Shown one piece after another: positions 34,232-42,061 of a stretch of DNA of 64,000 nucleotides. Source of the DNA: CAVRTJ01 sp964507185 (GTDB lineage Bacteria > Acidobacteriota > UBA4820 > DSQY01); contig CAZDOY010000007.1 in NCBI GenBank assembly GCA_964507185.1, positions 1 to 64,000 of the forward strand, written 5' to 3'. Position 1 is the first letter of the stretch; each line of letters begins with the position of its first letter. The notes under the pieces were generated by a model that was not told the DNA's origin, made no database searches, and worked only from the letters and a program-made list of their open reading frames with translations. The translations under genes were made by a program, and so were the position numbers.

Positions 34232-34345
34232 ATGCCGCGCGTGAAGATGACCCGCAAAACCCGGCTCGTCCTCTTTCTCCTCGAGTTCTACCTCGTGGCC
34301 CTCTTCGCCCTCATCATCGTCCGCTTCCTACTCGGCCACCACTGA
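34232..34345 (+). CDS. Putative 37-aa single-pass membrane microprotein
   Basis: A short open frame with a strongly basic N-terminus (MPRVKMTRKTR) followed by a membrane helix (about residues 12-34) containing one buried Glu18 and a His-His end. The composition and the positive-inside arrangement are those of real small membrane proteins. The SD is weak (GAGG, 7-8 nt). It follows the Nramp-like/MgtE-N pair on the same strand after the repeat cluster, so it may be a small transporter regulator. Small regulators of Mg and Mn transport such as MgtS and MntS set a precedent in size only. Function unknown. Confidence 0.5.
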   Translation: MPRVKMTRKTRLVLFLLEFYLVALFALIIVRFLLGHH

Positions 34346-34440
34346 GGCGTTCATTTCTCTGTCGAGCGCCGCCCATTACGGGCTCTCTCCTGATAGACGG
34401 GCGGGTTGTGACGAATTGCGGCAGGCTTGCTATGCTGATA

Positions 34441-34455
34441 GTGTTTGCATAACAC
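34441..34455. promoter_or_regulatory. Palindrome GTGTT-N5-AACAC upstream of the NtrC-type gene
   Basis: A perfect 5-bp inverted repeat, GTGTTTGCATAACAC, 18 nt upstream of the regulator's ATG and close to a weak promoter-like sequence (TATGCT at 34431). Its GTGT/ACAC half-sites recur in a palindrome upstream of the exporter operon at 37335. It could be the regulator's own operator (inference). Confidence 0.4.
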
Positions 34456-34473
34456 GCCGGGGGAAGACTTCGA

Positions 34474-35853
34474 ATGTCCGAGGAACACCGCGACAAGAAA
34501 CCCAAGCCCAGAATCCTTGTGGTGGACGATCAAGCCGACGTCCGGACGGCGCTCAAGCTTCTGCTCAAGAGCGAAGGGTATGAAACCGAACTCGCAGACT
34601 CCCCGCGCGCGCTCCTTTCCGCCCTGGAGCAGGGCGATTTCGACGCCCTGATCATGGACCTCAACTATTCGCGCGACACGACGTCCGGTGCCGAAGGCCT
34701 GGAAGCGCTTTCCGCAGTCCGCGCCTTGGACTCTCTCCTCCCTGTCGTCGTCATGACCGCCTGGGGTTCGGTCGACGTGGCCGTCGAGGCCATGCGGCGC
34801 GGCGCGGGCGACTTCGTGCAAAAGCCGTGGGAAAACGCGCGGCTGCTGGCTACCCTGAGGACCCAGGTCCAACTCGGCAGGGCCCTTCACCAGGAGGCTC
34901 GCCTCAAAGAGGAAAACCGGAACCTCCTGTCCGGCGTCCCCTCCGACTTCGTTGCGCGCTCGGCCGATATGCAATCCGTCATGGACGTGTTGCGCAAGGT
35001 CGGGCCTTCCGACGCCTGCGTCCTGATCACCGGAGAAAACGGAACGGGGAAGAATCTGGCGGCGCGGCTTCTCCACGGATTCTCGTCGAGGTCTGAACGG
35101 TCGTTCGTCAGGCTGGACCTGGCCAGTCTGGCGGAAAGCGTTCTCCACAGCGAACTCTTCGGCCACGTGAAGGGAGCCTTTACCGACGCGGGCGAAGACC
35201 GGCCCGGACGCTTCGAACTGGCCGACGGCGGGACTCTCTTCCTGGACGAGATAGCCAACATACCGGTTCAGGTGCAGGCCAAGCTGCTTCGTTTTATAGA
35301 GAGCGGGGAGTTCGAGCGCGTGGGTTCGTCCCGAACGCGGCGGGTGGACGTAAGGCTCGTGTCGGCCACCAACGCGAACATGGCTGACCTCGTCGAATCG
35401 GGCGCCTTCAGGCGAGACCTCTATTACCGGTTGAACACGGTGGAAGTCCGCCTTCCACCTCTGAGGAGTCGCCGGGACGACATCGAAGCGCTGGCTCGCC
35501 ACTTTCTTTCCGTGCACGCCAGCCGTTACAGGAAATCGGTGACCCGGTTGGCACCGGAAGCGCTCGACGCACTTCTCGACTACGGTTGGCCGGGTAATGT
35601 GCGCGAACTCGACCACGTGATCGAGCGGGCGGTCATTTTGGCCGACGGACCGAGGATCGGCCAGGCGGAGCTTGCACTGAGGCACGCCCCTGCTCAGACC
35701 GGCTTGGAGGACCTGAGCCTCGAAGACGTCGAACGTCTCCTGATCCGCAAGGCCCTCGACCGTTCAGGCGGGAACGTGAGCCGCGCGGCCGAGGCCCTCG
35801 ACCTGAGCCGAAGCGCCTTGTACCGGCGCATGAAGAAACACGGCCTGCCATGA
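34474..35853 (+). CDS. NtrC-family response regulator with GAFTDA loop
   Basis: A 459-aa response regulator. The receiver domain spans residues 12-125 with acidic pocket D18/D19, phospho-acceptor D62 and K117. It is followed by a sigma-54 AAA+ domain with Walker A GENGTGKN, Walker B LFLDEI and a Fis-type HTH (GNVSRAAEALDLSRSALYRRM). The sigma-54 contact loop reads GAFTDA (234-239) instead of GAFTGA. It is co-translated with the sensor kinase (ATGA overlap), and a near-perfect sigma-54 promoter lies downstream before the exporter operon, its most likely target. The altered loop Gly may tune activation; it does not prove loss of function. Confidence 0.93.
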   Translation: MSEEHRDKKPKPRILVVDDQADVRTALKLLLKSEGYETELADSPRALLSALEQGDFDALIMDLNYSRDTTSGAEGLEALSAVRALDSLLPVVVMTAWGSVDVAVEAMRRGAGDFVQKPWENARLLATLRTQVQLGRALHQEARLKEENRNLLSGVPSDFVARSADMQSVMDVLRKVGPSDACVLITGENGTGKNLAARLLHGFSSRSERSFVRLDLASLAESVLHSELFGHVKGAFTDAGEDRPGRFELADGGTLFLDEIANIPVQVQAKLLRFIESGEFERVGSSRTRRVDVRLVSATNANMADLVESGAFRRDLYYRLNTVEVRLPPLRSRRDDIEALARHFLSVHASRYRKSVTRLAPEALDALLDYGWPGNVRELDHVIERAVILADGPRIGQAELALRHAPAQTGLEDLSLEDVERLLIRKALDRSGGNVSRAAEALDLSRSALYRRMKKHGLP

Positions 35854-37157
35854 CCGGAATCCGACGTATACGTTGGCTGGTTTTTCTCACAGGTCTCCCC
35901 GCAACCCTTTGCGCACTGTATCTGCTGTATCAAAGCCCCTGGTCGGCGCTTTCTAAAGTCACGCTGGCCATCTTCCTGGTGCTGTGGTGGCTGGGCCTTG
36001 CCGCCTCCATCCTGGGACGCCTGGCCTTCTCGTTGAGAACGCTCTTGAATCTCATTCTGGGACTCAATGAGGGGGACTTCTCGTTCAGGGGGCACACGAC
36101 CCGTGAAACCGGCGCCTACGGACAAATCGTGACCGAAATCAACCGGCTGACAGAAAACCTGATGACCCAGCGTCTCGGGGCACTAGAGGCCACGACCCTC
36201 TTGAGGAAGGTCATGACCGAAATCGATGCGGCCGTCTTCACCTTCGACGAATCCGAGAGACTCTGCCTTGTCAACCGGGCGGGAGAACGCTTGCTGGACA
36301 AACCGGCCGAGCAGATCATCGGTCGCGCCGCCTCCGATCTGGGCCTGGGAGAGTGCCTCAAAGGTGAAGCTCACCGAACACTGGAATGGTCTTTTCCAGA
36401 CACGTCCGGCAGGTGGGGCCTCAGCCGGAGCGTATTCCGCGAGGAGGGCCGGGGCCATCAGCTCCTGGTCCTGTCGAATCTCAGTGCGGCCTTAAGGGAA
36501 GAGGAACGCGCGGCCTGGCAGCGCCTGCTGCGCGTGCTCGGCCACGAACTCAACAACTCCCTGGCACCCATCCGGTCGATCGCCGACAACCTCCAGCGGC
36601 GGATGGTTGAGCCCGATCCAGGCAACGACTGGCGGGAGGACGCGACCGAAGGGATCCGCGTCATCGCCGCCCGCGCGGAGGCCCTCAGCCGGTTCATGGA
36701 GGCTTACTCGCGGCTTGCACGGCTGCCCAAACCCACCTTTTCGTCGGTGGAGGTCGAACCGCTCGTGGCCCGGGCGGCATCGCTCGAGCCGAGAATCCCC
36801 GTGGAGGTCGTTCCCGGCCCGCCTCTCAGAATACGGGCCGACGAGGGTCAGATCGAGCAGGTGCTCATCAACCTCTTGAAGAACGCGGCCGACGCCGTCA
36901 GCGAAACGGGGGGACCGGTTCGCATCGGCTGGCGAAATGGGCAGAAGAATATGGAGATAACGGTTGAAGACGGAGGCACGGGGCTTTCGGGTACGGACAA
37001 TCTCTTCGTGCCATTCTTTACTACGAAGCCCGGCGGATCGGGCATAGGTCTCGCTCTCAGCAGACAGATTGCCGAAGCCCACAGCGGCGAACTGACTTTG
37101 GAGAACCGCACGGACGCCCGCGGTTGCATCGCCCGGCTGGTGCTGCCATTGGCGTGA
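35850..37157 (+). CDS. NtrY-like sensor histidine kinase
   Basis: A 435-aa membrane histidine kinase. Two N-terminal helices (about 8-28 and 38-60) with almost no periplasmic loop are followed by a HAMP-like linker, a PAS-like domain (about 118-210; EIDAAVFTFDESERLCLVNRAG), the H-box LGHELNNSLAPI (His232) and a HATPase domain with N-box NLLKNAADAV and G-boxes ending GGSGIGLALSRQIAEAH. The short periplasmic part suggests it senses a membrane or cytoplasmic signal. It should phosphorylate the NtrC-type regulator encoded upstream, with which it overlaps by 4 nt. Confidence 0.92.
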   Translation: MTGIRRIRWLVFLTGLPATLCALYLLYQSPWSALSKVTLAIFLVLWWLGLAASILGRLAFSLRTLLNLILGLNEGDFSFRGHTTRETGAYGQIVTEINRLTENLMTQRLGALEATTLLRKVMTEIDAAVFTFDESERLCLVNRAGERLLDKPAEQIIGRAASDLGLGECLKGEAHRTLEWSFPDTSGRWGLSRSVFREEGRGHQLLVLSNLSAALREEERAAWQRLLRVLGHELNNSLAPIRSIADNLQRRMVEPDPGNDWREDATEGIRVIAARAEALSRFMEAYSRLARLPKPTFSSVEVEPLVARAASLEPRIPVEVVPGPPLRIRADEGQIEQVLINLLKNAADAVSETGGPVRIGWRNGQKNMEITVEDGGTGLSGTDNLFVPFFTTKPGGSGIGLALSRQIAEAHSGELTLENRTDARGCIARLVLPLA

Positions 37158-37185
37158 GTCCGTAAGTAGGGGAGCAGGCGAGTCC
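37154..37185. repeat. Octamer array, four drifting copies
   Basis: GTGAGTCC, GTAAGTAG, GGGAGCAG and GCGAGTCC follow one another in 8-bp register, beginning at the kinase stop codon. The units belong to the same GTGAGYAG-type family as the arrays near 34140 and 58222, though they are more diverged. Confidence 0.5.
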
Positions 37186-37239
37186 GGCGCTTGCCGGCCT
37201 TCTCACCGCCTCAATACCTCACTGTAAATTGAACCGTCC

Positions 37240-37266
37240 CTCTGTGCGCTCTGTGGCCTCTGTGGT
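37240..37266. repeat. Three 9-bp CTCTGTGNN repeats
   Basis: CTCTGTGCG, CTCTGTGGC, CTCTGTGGT, then TAAT. Read backwards this is the source of spurious NHRGHR-type peptide predictions in many genomes. It is an intergenic repeat, not a gene. It sits in the 331-nt gap between the sensor kinase and the exporter operon; the rest of that gap holds the palindrome and sigma-54 promoter listed separately. Confidence 0.75.
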
Positions 37267-37323
37267 TAATCCTTTTCTTTCCCAAATCCCGATCACCAAA
37301 TCGTATTCCCCCGTCCCAGAATC

Positions 37324-37351
37324 GAACACCCGCCGTGTCAATTTTGAACAC
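37324..37351. promoter_or_regulatory. Candidate upstream activator site for the exporter promoter
   Basis: GAACAC (37324-37329), then GTGTCAATTTTGAACAC (37335-37351), a near-perfect palindrome. The elements give three GTGT/ACAC half-sites in a row. They lie about 75-100 bp upstream of the -24 element, the distance expected of an enhancer site for an NtrC-type activator. Confidence 0.45.
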
Positions 37352-37423
37352 TTGGAAGCGATACCTGTCAGCCTCTCCTGTCCAAAGCCATGCGGCGGCG
37401 GAATCCGACCGCCAAAGCCGTTT

Positions 37424-37439
37424 TGGCACAGCTCTTGCT
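37424..37439 (+). promoter_or_regulatory. Sigma-54 (-24/-12) promoter of the exporter operon
   Basis: TGGCACAGCTCTTGCT matches the consensus TGGCAC-N5-TTGCW at every specified base, with the GG and GC dinucleotides correctly spaced. Transcription should begin near 37450, about 39 nt before the GTG of the adaptor gene. The gene for a sigma-54 activator and its kinase lies immediately upstream. Confidence 0.85.
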
Positions 37440-37488
37440 GCCGCCAGGACAGCGGCCTTGAATACAGGCCTTGGAGTGGGGACGACTC

Positions 37489-38742
37489 GTGGACATTGCG
37501 CGTTCAGGACAGAAAGCCGCCCGATTGAAGCGCCGGGCAGGGATCGCAGCCGGGGCGGGTGCGGCCGTGGTCATCGTGACGATCGTCCTCATGAGCCTGA
37601 AGCCCGCCGTGCCCTCCGTGGACCGTCGCTCACTCTGGATCGGCACGGTCAAAAAGGGTTCTCTCGAGTGCAGCGTGAAAGGGCCGGGCACACTCGTGCC
37701 GGAAGACATCCGATGGATCCCTGCGGCCAGCAACGGGCGCGTGGATCGCATCCTGGTCCAAGCCGGTGCGGCGGTATCTGAGAACACGGTTCTACTGACG
37801 CTGATTAATTCAGATCTTGTCCAGGAGGCCCGCACGGCTGAGTGGCGCTATCGCGAAGAAGAGGCCCAGCTCGCAGATCTTCGGGCGCGCCTTCAGAGCG
37901 AGGAAATGAACGTCCGTGCGGCCTTTACGACGGCCGGCGCCGATTACGAGGAGGCCCATTTGACCGCCGAAGCTAACGAGGCGCTGTCCAAGGACGGGCT
38001 CGTGGCCGGCCTCACGCTCAAGATCTCAGAAGCGCGCAGGAAGGAAGCACAAGCCCGGAAGGCATTCGAGGAGAGGCGACTAGCACTGGCCAAAGAATCC
38101 GCGGAAGCGCAGTTGGCGGCCGAAAAAGCCAAGGTCGCCCAGGCCGGAGACCTCGCCGCGTTGAAGAAGAAGCAGGTCGAAGCCCTTAAGGTGCGGGCCG
38201 GCATCGACGGTGTCCTCCAAGAGCTTCCCGTGGAGATCGGTCAGCGCGTAGCAACCGGTGCGATTCTGGCCAAGGTCGCCCGGCCCGACAGGCTCAAAGC
38301 GGAGATCGAGATCGCGGAAACCCAGGCCAGCGACGTCAGGCCAGGGCAGCACGCGGTCGTCGATACGCATAATGCGCTCGTGCCGGGACACGTCGTGCGC
38401 GTCAGCCCGGCGGTCCATGACGGCACGGTATCCGTGGAGGTGGACCTGGATGGTCCGCCACCCAGGGGTGCCCGTCCGGACCAGAACGTGGAGGGAACGA
38501 TCGAACTGGCCCATCTCGAGGACGTGTTGACGGTCGGCAGGCCGGCCGTCGGCGGAGAGGGCAGCACCGTCAGTCTCTTTAGACTCGTGGACGGCGGCAA
38601 GAACGCCATAAGGACCACGGTCAAAGTCGGGCGAACCTCCGTGGACGCCGTTCAAGTTCTCGGCGGACTCAAACCCGGCGACAAGGTGATTTTGTCGGAC
38701 ATGTCGCAGTACGACGCGGTGAATCGCGTAAAGATTGAATAG
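37489..38742 (+). CDS. HlyD/MacA-type periplasmic adaptor of an ABC exporter
   Basis: A 417-aa membrane fusion protein. A cytoplasmic N-terminus (MDIARSGQKAARLKRR) precedes one membrane helix (about 21-42), a biotinyl-lipoyl half-motif (RVDRILVQAGAAVSENTVLL), a long helical hairpin rich in Glu, Ala and Lys (about 100-225), the second half-motif, and beta-barrel domains. It links the inner-membrane ATPase and permease to an outer-membrane channel. The GTG at 37489 is chosen for a GGAGTGGGG SD 7 nt upstream and the family-typical opening. It is the first gene after the sigma-54 promoter. No TolC-like gene is in the window. Confidence 0.9.
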   Translation: MDIARSGQKAARLKRRAGIAAGAGAAVVIVTIVLMSLKPAVPSVDRRSLWIGTVKKGSLECSVKGPGTLVPEDIRWIPAASNGRVDRILVQAGAAVSENTVLLTLINSDLVQEARTAEWRYREEEAQLADLRARLQSEEMNVRAAFTTAGADYEEAHLTAEANEALSKDGLVAGLTLKISEARRKEAQARKAFEERRLALAKESAEAQLAAEKAKVAQAGDLAALKKKQVEALKVRAGIDGVLQELPVEIGQRVATGAILAKVARPDRLKAEIEIAETQASDVRPGQHAVVDTHNALVPGHVVRVSPAVHDGTVSVEVDLDGPPPRGARPDQNVEGTIELAHLEDVLTVGRPAVGGEGSTVSLFRLVDGGKNAIRTTVKVGRTSVDAVQVLGGLKPGDKVILSDMSQYDAVNRVKIE

Positions 38743-38792
38743 GCGTGACCGGACCGCGGAGCGGAGCCACACGCCCAGCAGGAGGGGAAAAC

Positions 38793-39482
38793 ATGACGGT
38801 CAGCGGCGAAACACTGATCCGGTTCGAAGGCGTGGACAAGGTCTTCGTAACCGACGAAGTCGAAACGCACGCGCTTTCGGGCGTGAGCCTTGAAGTGAAA
38901 GAGGGGGAGTTTCTGTCTGTGGCGGGGCCTTCCGGTTGCGGCAAGTCCACCCTGCTGTCCATCATGGGCCTTTTGGATTCCCCAACGAAGGGCAGTTATC
39001 ACCTCAAGGGCCGGGACGTGTCCATGCTCACGCCTCGGGAGCGGGCGAGGGTCAGAAACAGGGAGATAGGTTTCATCTTCCAGGCCTTCAATCTTATCGG
39101 CGACCTGACGGTCTATGAAAACGTGGAACTTCCGCTGACCTACGGAAACGTTTCGGTTGCCGAACGCAAGCGCCGAGTGGCCGAATCGCTGGACAGGGTC
39201 GGCATGGGCCACCGGCGCGCTCACTACCCTGCCCAGCTCTCCGGCGGCCAGCAGCAGCGCGTGGCCGTGGCTCGCGCCCTCGTCGGCGAGCCCGCCATCC
39301 TCCTCGCCGACGAGCCAACGGGCAACCTGGATTCACAGAACGGCGAAAAGGCCATGGAACTCCTGCGGGACCTCCACCAGGGAGGCGCCACGCTGTGCCT
39401 GGTCACGCATGACCCACGCTACGCCCGGTACGCCGAACGGACAGTACACCTGTTCGACGGGGTGATCGTCGATGAAACCTGA
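38793..39482 (+). CDS. ABC transporter ATP-binding protein (MacB/LolD type)
   Basis: A 229-aa ATPase of the MacB/LolD class. Walker A GPSGCGKST, the Q-loop, signature LSGGQQQRVAVARAL, Walker B ILLADEPTGNLD and the H-loop LVTHDPRYAR are all intact. The ATG at 38793 follows a GGAGGGG SD by 5 nt; upstream in-frame sequence from 38745 is judged non-coding. The 3' end overlaps the permease gene by 11 nt, so the two are co-translated. Substrate unknown. Confidence 0.94.
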   Translation: MTVSGETLIRFEGVDKVFVTDEVETHALSGVSLEVKEGEFLSVAGPSGCGKSTLLSIMGLLDSPTKGSYHLKGRDVSMLTPRERARVRNREIGFIFQAFNLIGDLTVYENVELPLTYGNVSVAERKRRVAESLDRVGMGHRRAHYPAQLSGGQQQRVAVARALVGEPAILLADEPTGNLDSQNGEKAMELLRDLHQGGATLCLVTHDPRYARYAERTVHLFDGVIVDET

Positions 39483-41976
39483 TGGAGGTACCGCGGGAAG
39501 CGGATGGGGGAATCTAATCCCTACTTTTGGGGCCGACGTACGGTTCGCGCTACGGACCTTTCGGAAGCATCCGGGCTTCACGGCCACCGCCGTCCTCTGC
39601 CTGGCCCTGGGCATCGGCGCCAACACCGCCGTCTTCAGCGTCGTCAACGGTGTTCTGCTCAAGCCGTTGCCCTACCATCAGCCCGGCCGGCTCGCCATGT
39701 GCTTCGTCCAAGACCCACAATATGGACGCCAGAATATCCCCCCGGCTTTTTATCTCGGGTGGAAGGATCATTGCGCCTCTTTCGAAGCTCTTTCTGCTTA
39801 TAGCTTTGCGAGGTTCACTCTCACGGGGAATAGGGGCCCCCAGCTGGTTGATGGACTCGTGACGACACCGTCGCTCTTCTCGGTATTGGAGGTCCGGCCG
39901 GCACTCGGACGCCTCTTTCTTTCCGGCGAAGACAAGCCGGGGCACGCACCGGTGGCGCTGATAAGCTGGGGCCTGTTCCAGCGCCGGTACGGGGGCGACC
40001 CCCGTATCATCGGAGAAACCTTACATGTGAACGGCATCGCCACGACGCTCGTGGGTGTCATGCCGCGCGGTTTTGACTTTCCACGCGGAGCACAAATGTG
40101 GATGCCTCCAGGCGATCTCGTGCCGACATGGGTCTTTGCGCCCAGAAGGGTGGACCCCCGCACGAACTGGAATCCATACCTTTGGACCATCGGCCGCCTC
40201 AAGCCCGGCGTGTCCTTCCAGCACGCTCAGGCGGAGGCCGAAACCTTGGCCAAACACCTGGACTCCGACCCGTCGGATGCCGCCCAGCTCAGGATCTCCG
40301 TCGTACCAACGTCGGCAGTCATAGTCGAAAATGCGCGCACTACGCTCCTCGTCCTGTTCGCCGTGGCTTTCTTCGTGCTGATGATCGCGACCGTGAACGT
40401 CACCAACCTACTGCTGGCCTCGGCGGCTCGGCGGAGAGGTGAACTGGCCGTCCGTACCGCGCTGGGCGCCGGTCGCGGACGAATCGCGAGACAGGTTCTG
40501 ACCGAGAGCGTGCTACTTGCAGTGCTCGGAGGCATTGCGGGGCTCGTCTTGGCAGCCTGGGGCGTCCGGTTATTGAAGGTCATCGGACCTGAGACCCTGC
40601 CCCGGCTCTCCGGCGTGAAGGTAGACTGGACAGTTATGGCTTACCTGACCGGACTCTCGCTCGTGGCCGGCGTCCTTTCAGGCCTTGTCCCGGCTTTTCA
40701 GGCCTCAAGAGCCGATGTGAACGAATTTCTCAAAGACGGTGCGCCGGCGTTGGGCAGAGCGAGCCACAGCCGGATTCGGGGCCTCCTCGTTGTCTTCGAA
40801 GTCGCCCTCGCCCTGATCGTAACCGTCGGGGCGGGACTCCTGGGCCGGAGCCTTGTCGGGCTCCAGACCGTCAAGCTGGGCTTCAATCCACGCCACGTGC
40901 TCATGGCACAGGCGGCGTTGTCCAAGCCGGAATACCCCACATCTCAACGGATAACGTCATTCTGCGAAAGAACTCTACGCGTGCTGCAGACAAGGCCGGG
41001 CATCGAAAGCTCGTGCATGACGAGTACCCTGCCCTTGATCAGCGGTCTGGGTGTGTCTGCTTTTCCCAAAAAGGGCGAAACGCCCGTGTCCGTCGAATCG
41101 TTTCCCACTCCGAGTCTCCGCCTCATCAGTCCCGACTACTTCCGTACGATGGGAATCCCGTTGGTCAGGGGACGGATTTTTACGGAGGCGGACGGGCAGG
41201 GTTCGCCCCCCGTGGCGATAGTCAGCGAAACCATGGCCCGAAAGGGATGGCCCGGGCAGGACCCGATCGGCAAGCACGTGGCCCAGGTTCTAGACACCCA
41301 AAACGGCAAGAAGCTGTACCGGGAAGTCGTCGGAGTGGCCGGCGACGCGAAGAACGGAGGGATAGGCCGAACCACATTGCCCGAAATGTACGTTCCCTAC
41401 CCGCAGTGCACGACCAGCAGGATGGAGAAGGCTCTACGGAATCCCGTGTTCCTGGTGCGGACCAAAGGCGACCCGATGGCGCTGGCGGGCGCCGTGAAAT
41501 CGGCGATCTGGAGCACGGATGCGGACGTTCCCGTCGTAAAAATCGGGCCCCTCAAGCAAGCGGTTGCAGGCACGCTGGACAAACAGCGGTTCACGGCCCT
41601 GCTCGTGGGGATTTTCGCCCTTCTCGCCGTGGTCCTCGCCGCCATCGGCCTGTACGGCGTCTTGTCGTACCTGACGGCGCAGCGCGCACACGAATTCGGA
41701 ATCAGGATTGCGGTGGGCGCCGAGCCACGGGACATAATCCGGCTGACCCTTCTGCAGGCGTTGAAACCGGTGTTGATCGGTATCCTTCTGGGGCTCGTGG
41801 GCGTTTTCGCGTTGACCCGGTTGATTGCCGGACTCCTCTACGGCATAAAGCCCCTCGACCCCTTGACTCTCGCGGCCGCCAGCCTGTTCTTCCTGGGAGT
41901 TGCCCTGCTGGCCTGCCTCCTACCGGCCCTCCGGGCCGCTCGGGCGGACCCCATGGACGGCCTGAGGAGCTCGTGA
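39472..41976 (+). CDS. Large FtsX/MacB-type permease (acidobacterial duplicated permease family)
   Basis: An 834-aa ABC permease with two FtsX-type units. Each unit has a MacB periplasmic core domain (N-terminal DVRFALRTFRKHPGFTATAV; LALGIGANTAVFSVV; EVRPALGRLF) and a bundle of membrane helices. The middle bundle has RRGELAVRTALGAGRGRIARQ and the C-terminal one EFGIRIAVGAEPRDIIRL. The N-terminal phrase and the roughly 800-aa length resemble the permease family expanded in Acidobacteriota. Most of those are orphans, but this one lies with its own adaptor and ATPase behind a sigma-54 promoter. Likely role: export of a peptide, lipid or drug. Confidence 0.88.
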   Translation: MKPDGGTAGSGWGNLIPTFGADVRFALRTFRKHPGFTATAVLCLALGIGANTAVFSVVNGVLLKPLPYHQPGRLAMCFVQDPQYGRQNIPPAFYLGWKDHCASFEALSAYSFARFTLTGNRGPQLVDGLVTTPSLFSVLEVRPALGRLFLSGEDKPGHAPVALISWGLFQRRYGGDPRIIGETLHVNGIATTLVGVMPRGFDFPRGAQMWMPPGDLVPTWVFAPRRVDPRTNWNPYLWTIGRLKPGVSFQHAQAEAETLAKHLDSDPSDAAQLRISVVPTSAVIVENARTTLLVLFAVAFFVLMIATVNVTNLLLASAARRRGELAVRTALGAGRGRIARQVLTESVLLAVLGGIAGLVLAAWGVRLLKVIGPETLPRLSGVKVDWTVMAYLTGLSLVAGVLSGLVPAFQASRADVNEFLKDGAPALGRASHSRIRGLLVVFEVALALIVTVGAGLLGRSLVGLQTVKLGFNPRHVLMAQAALSKPEYPTSQRITSFCERTLRVLQTRPGIESSCMTSTLPLISGLGVSAFPKKGETPVSVESFPTPSLRLISPDYFRTMGIPLVRGRIFTEADGQGSPPVAIVSETMARKGWPGQDPIGKHVAQVLDTQNGKKLYREVVGVAGDAKNGGIGRTTLPEMYVPYPQCTTSRMEKALRNPVFLVRTKGDPMALAGAVKSAIWSTDADVPVVKIGPLKQAVAGTLDKQRFTALLVGIFALLAVVLAAIGLYGVLSYLTAQRAHEFGIRIAVGAEPRDIIRLTLLQALKPVLIGILLGLVGVFALTRLIAGLLYGIKPLDPLTLAAASLFFLGVALLACLLPALRAARADPMDGLRSS

Positions 41977-42061
41977 TGCAAATGCCTGCGCGGGCGCAGC
42001 CCTATTGCTCTCGCTAACTTCTCTCAAGGCGTGTCGGAAGCCGCCGCGTCGAAGCCACTTT

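Noticed and set aside
37211..37429. A minus-strand open frame encoding an NHRGHRAHRG-type peptide
   Set aside because: It is generated by the CTCTGTG repeat and spans the palindrome and sigma-54 promoter. No SD or family support.
41986..41999. CTGCG-CGGG-CGCAG hairpin after the exporter permease as a terminator
   Set aside because: The stem is only 5 bp and no T-tract follows on either strand.
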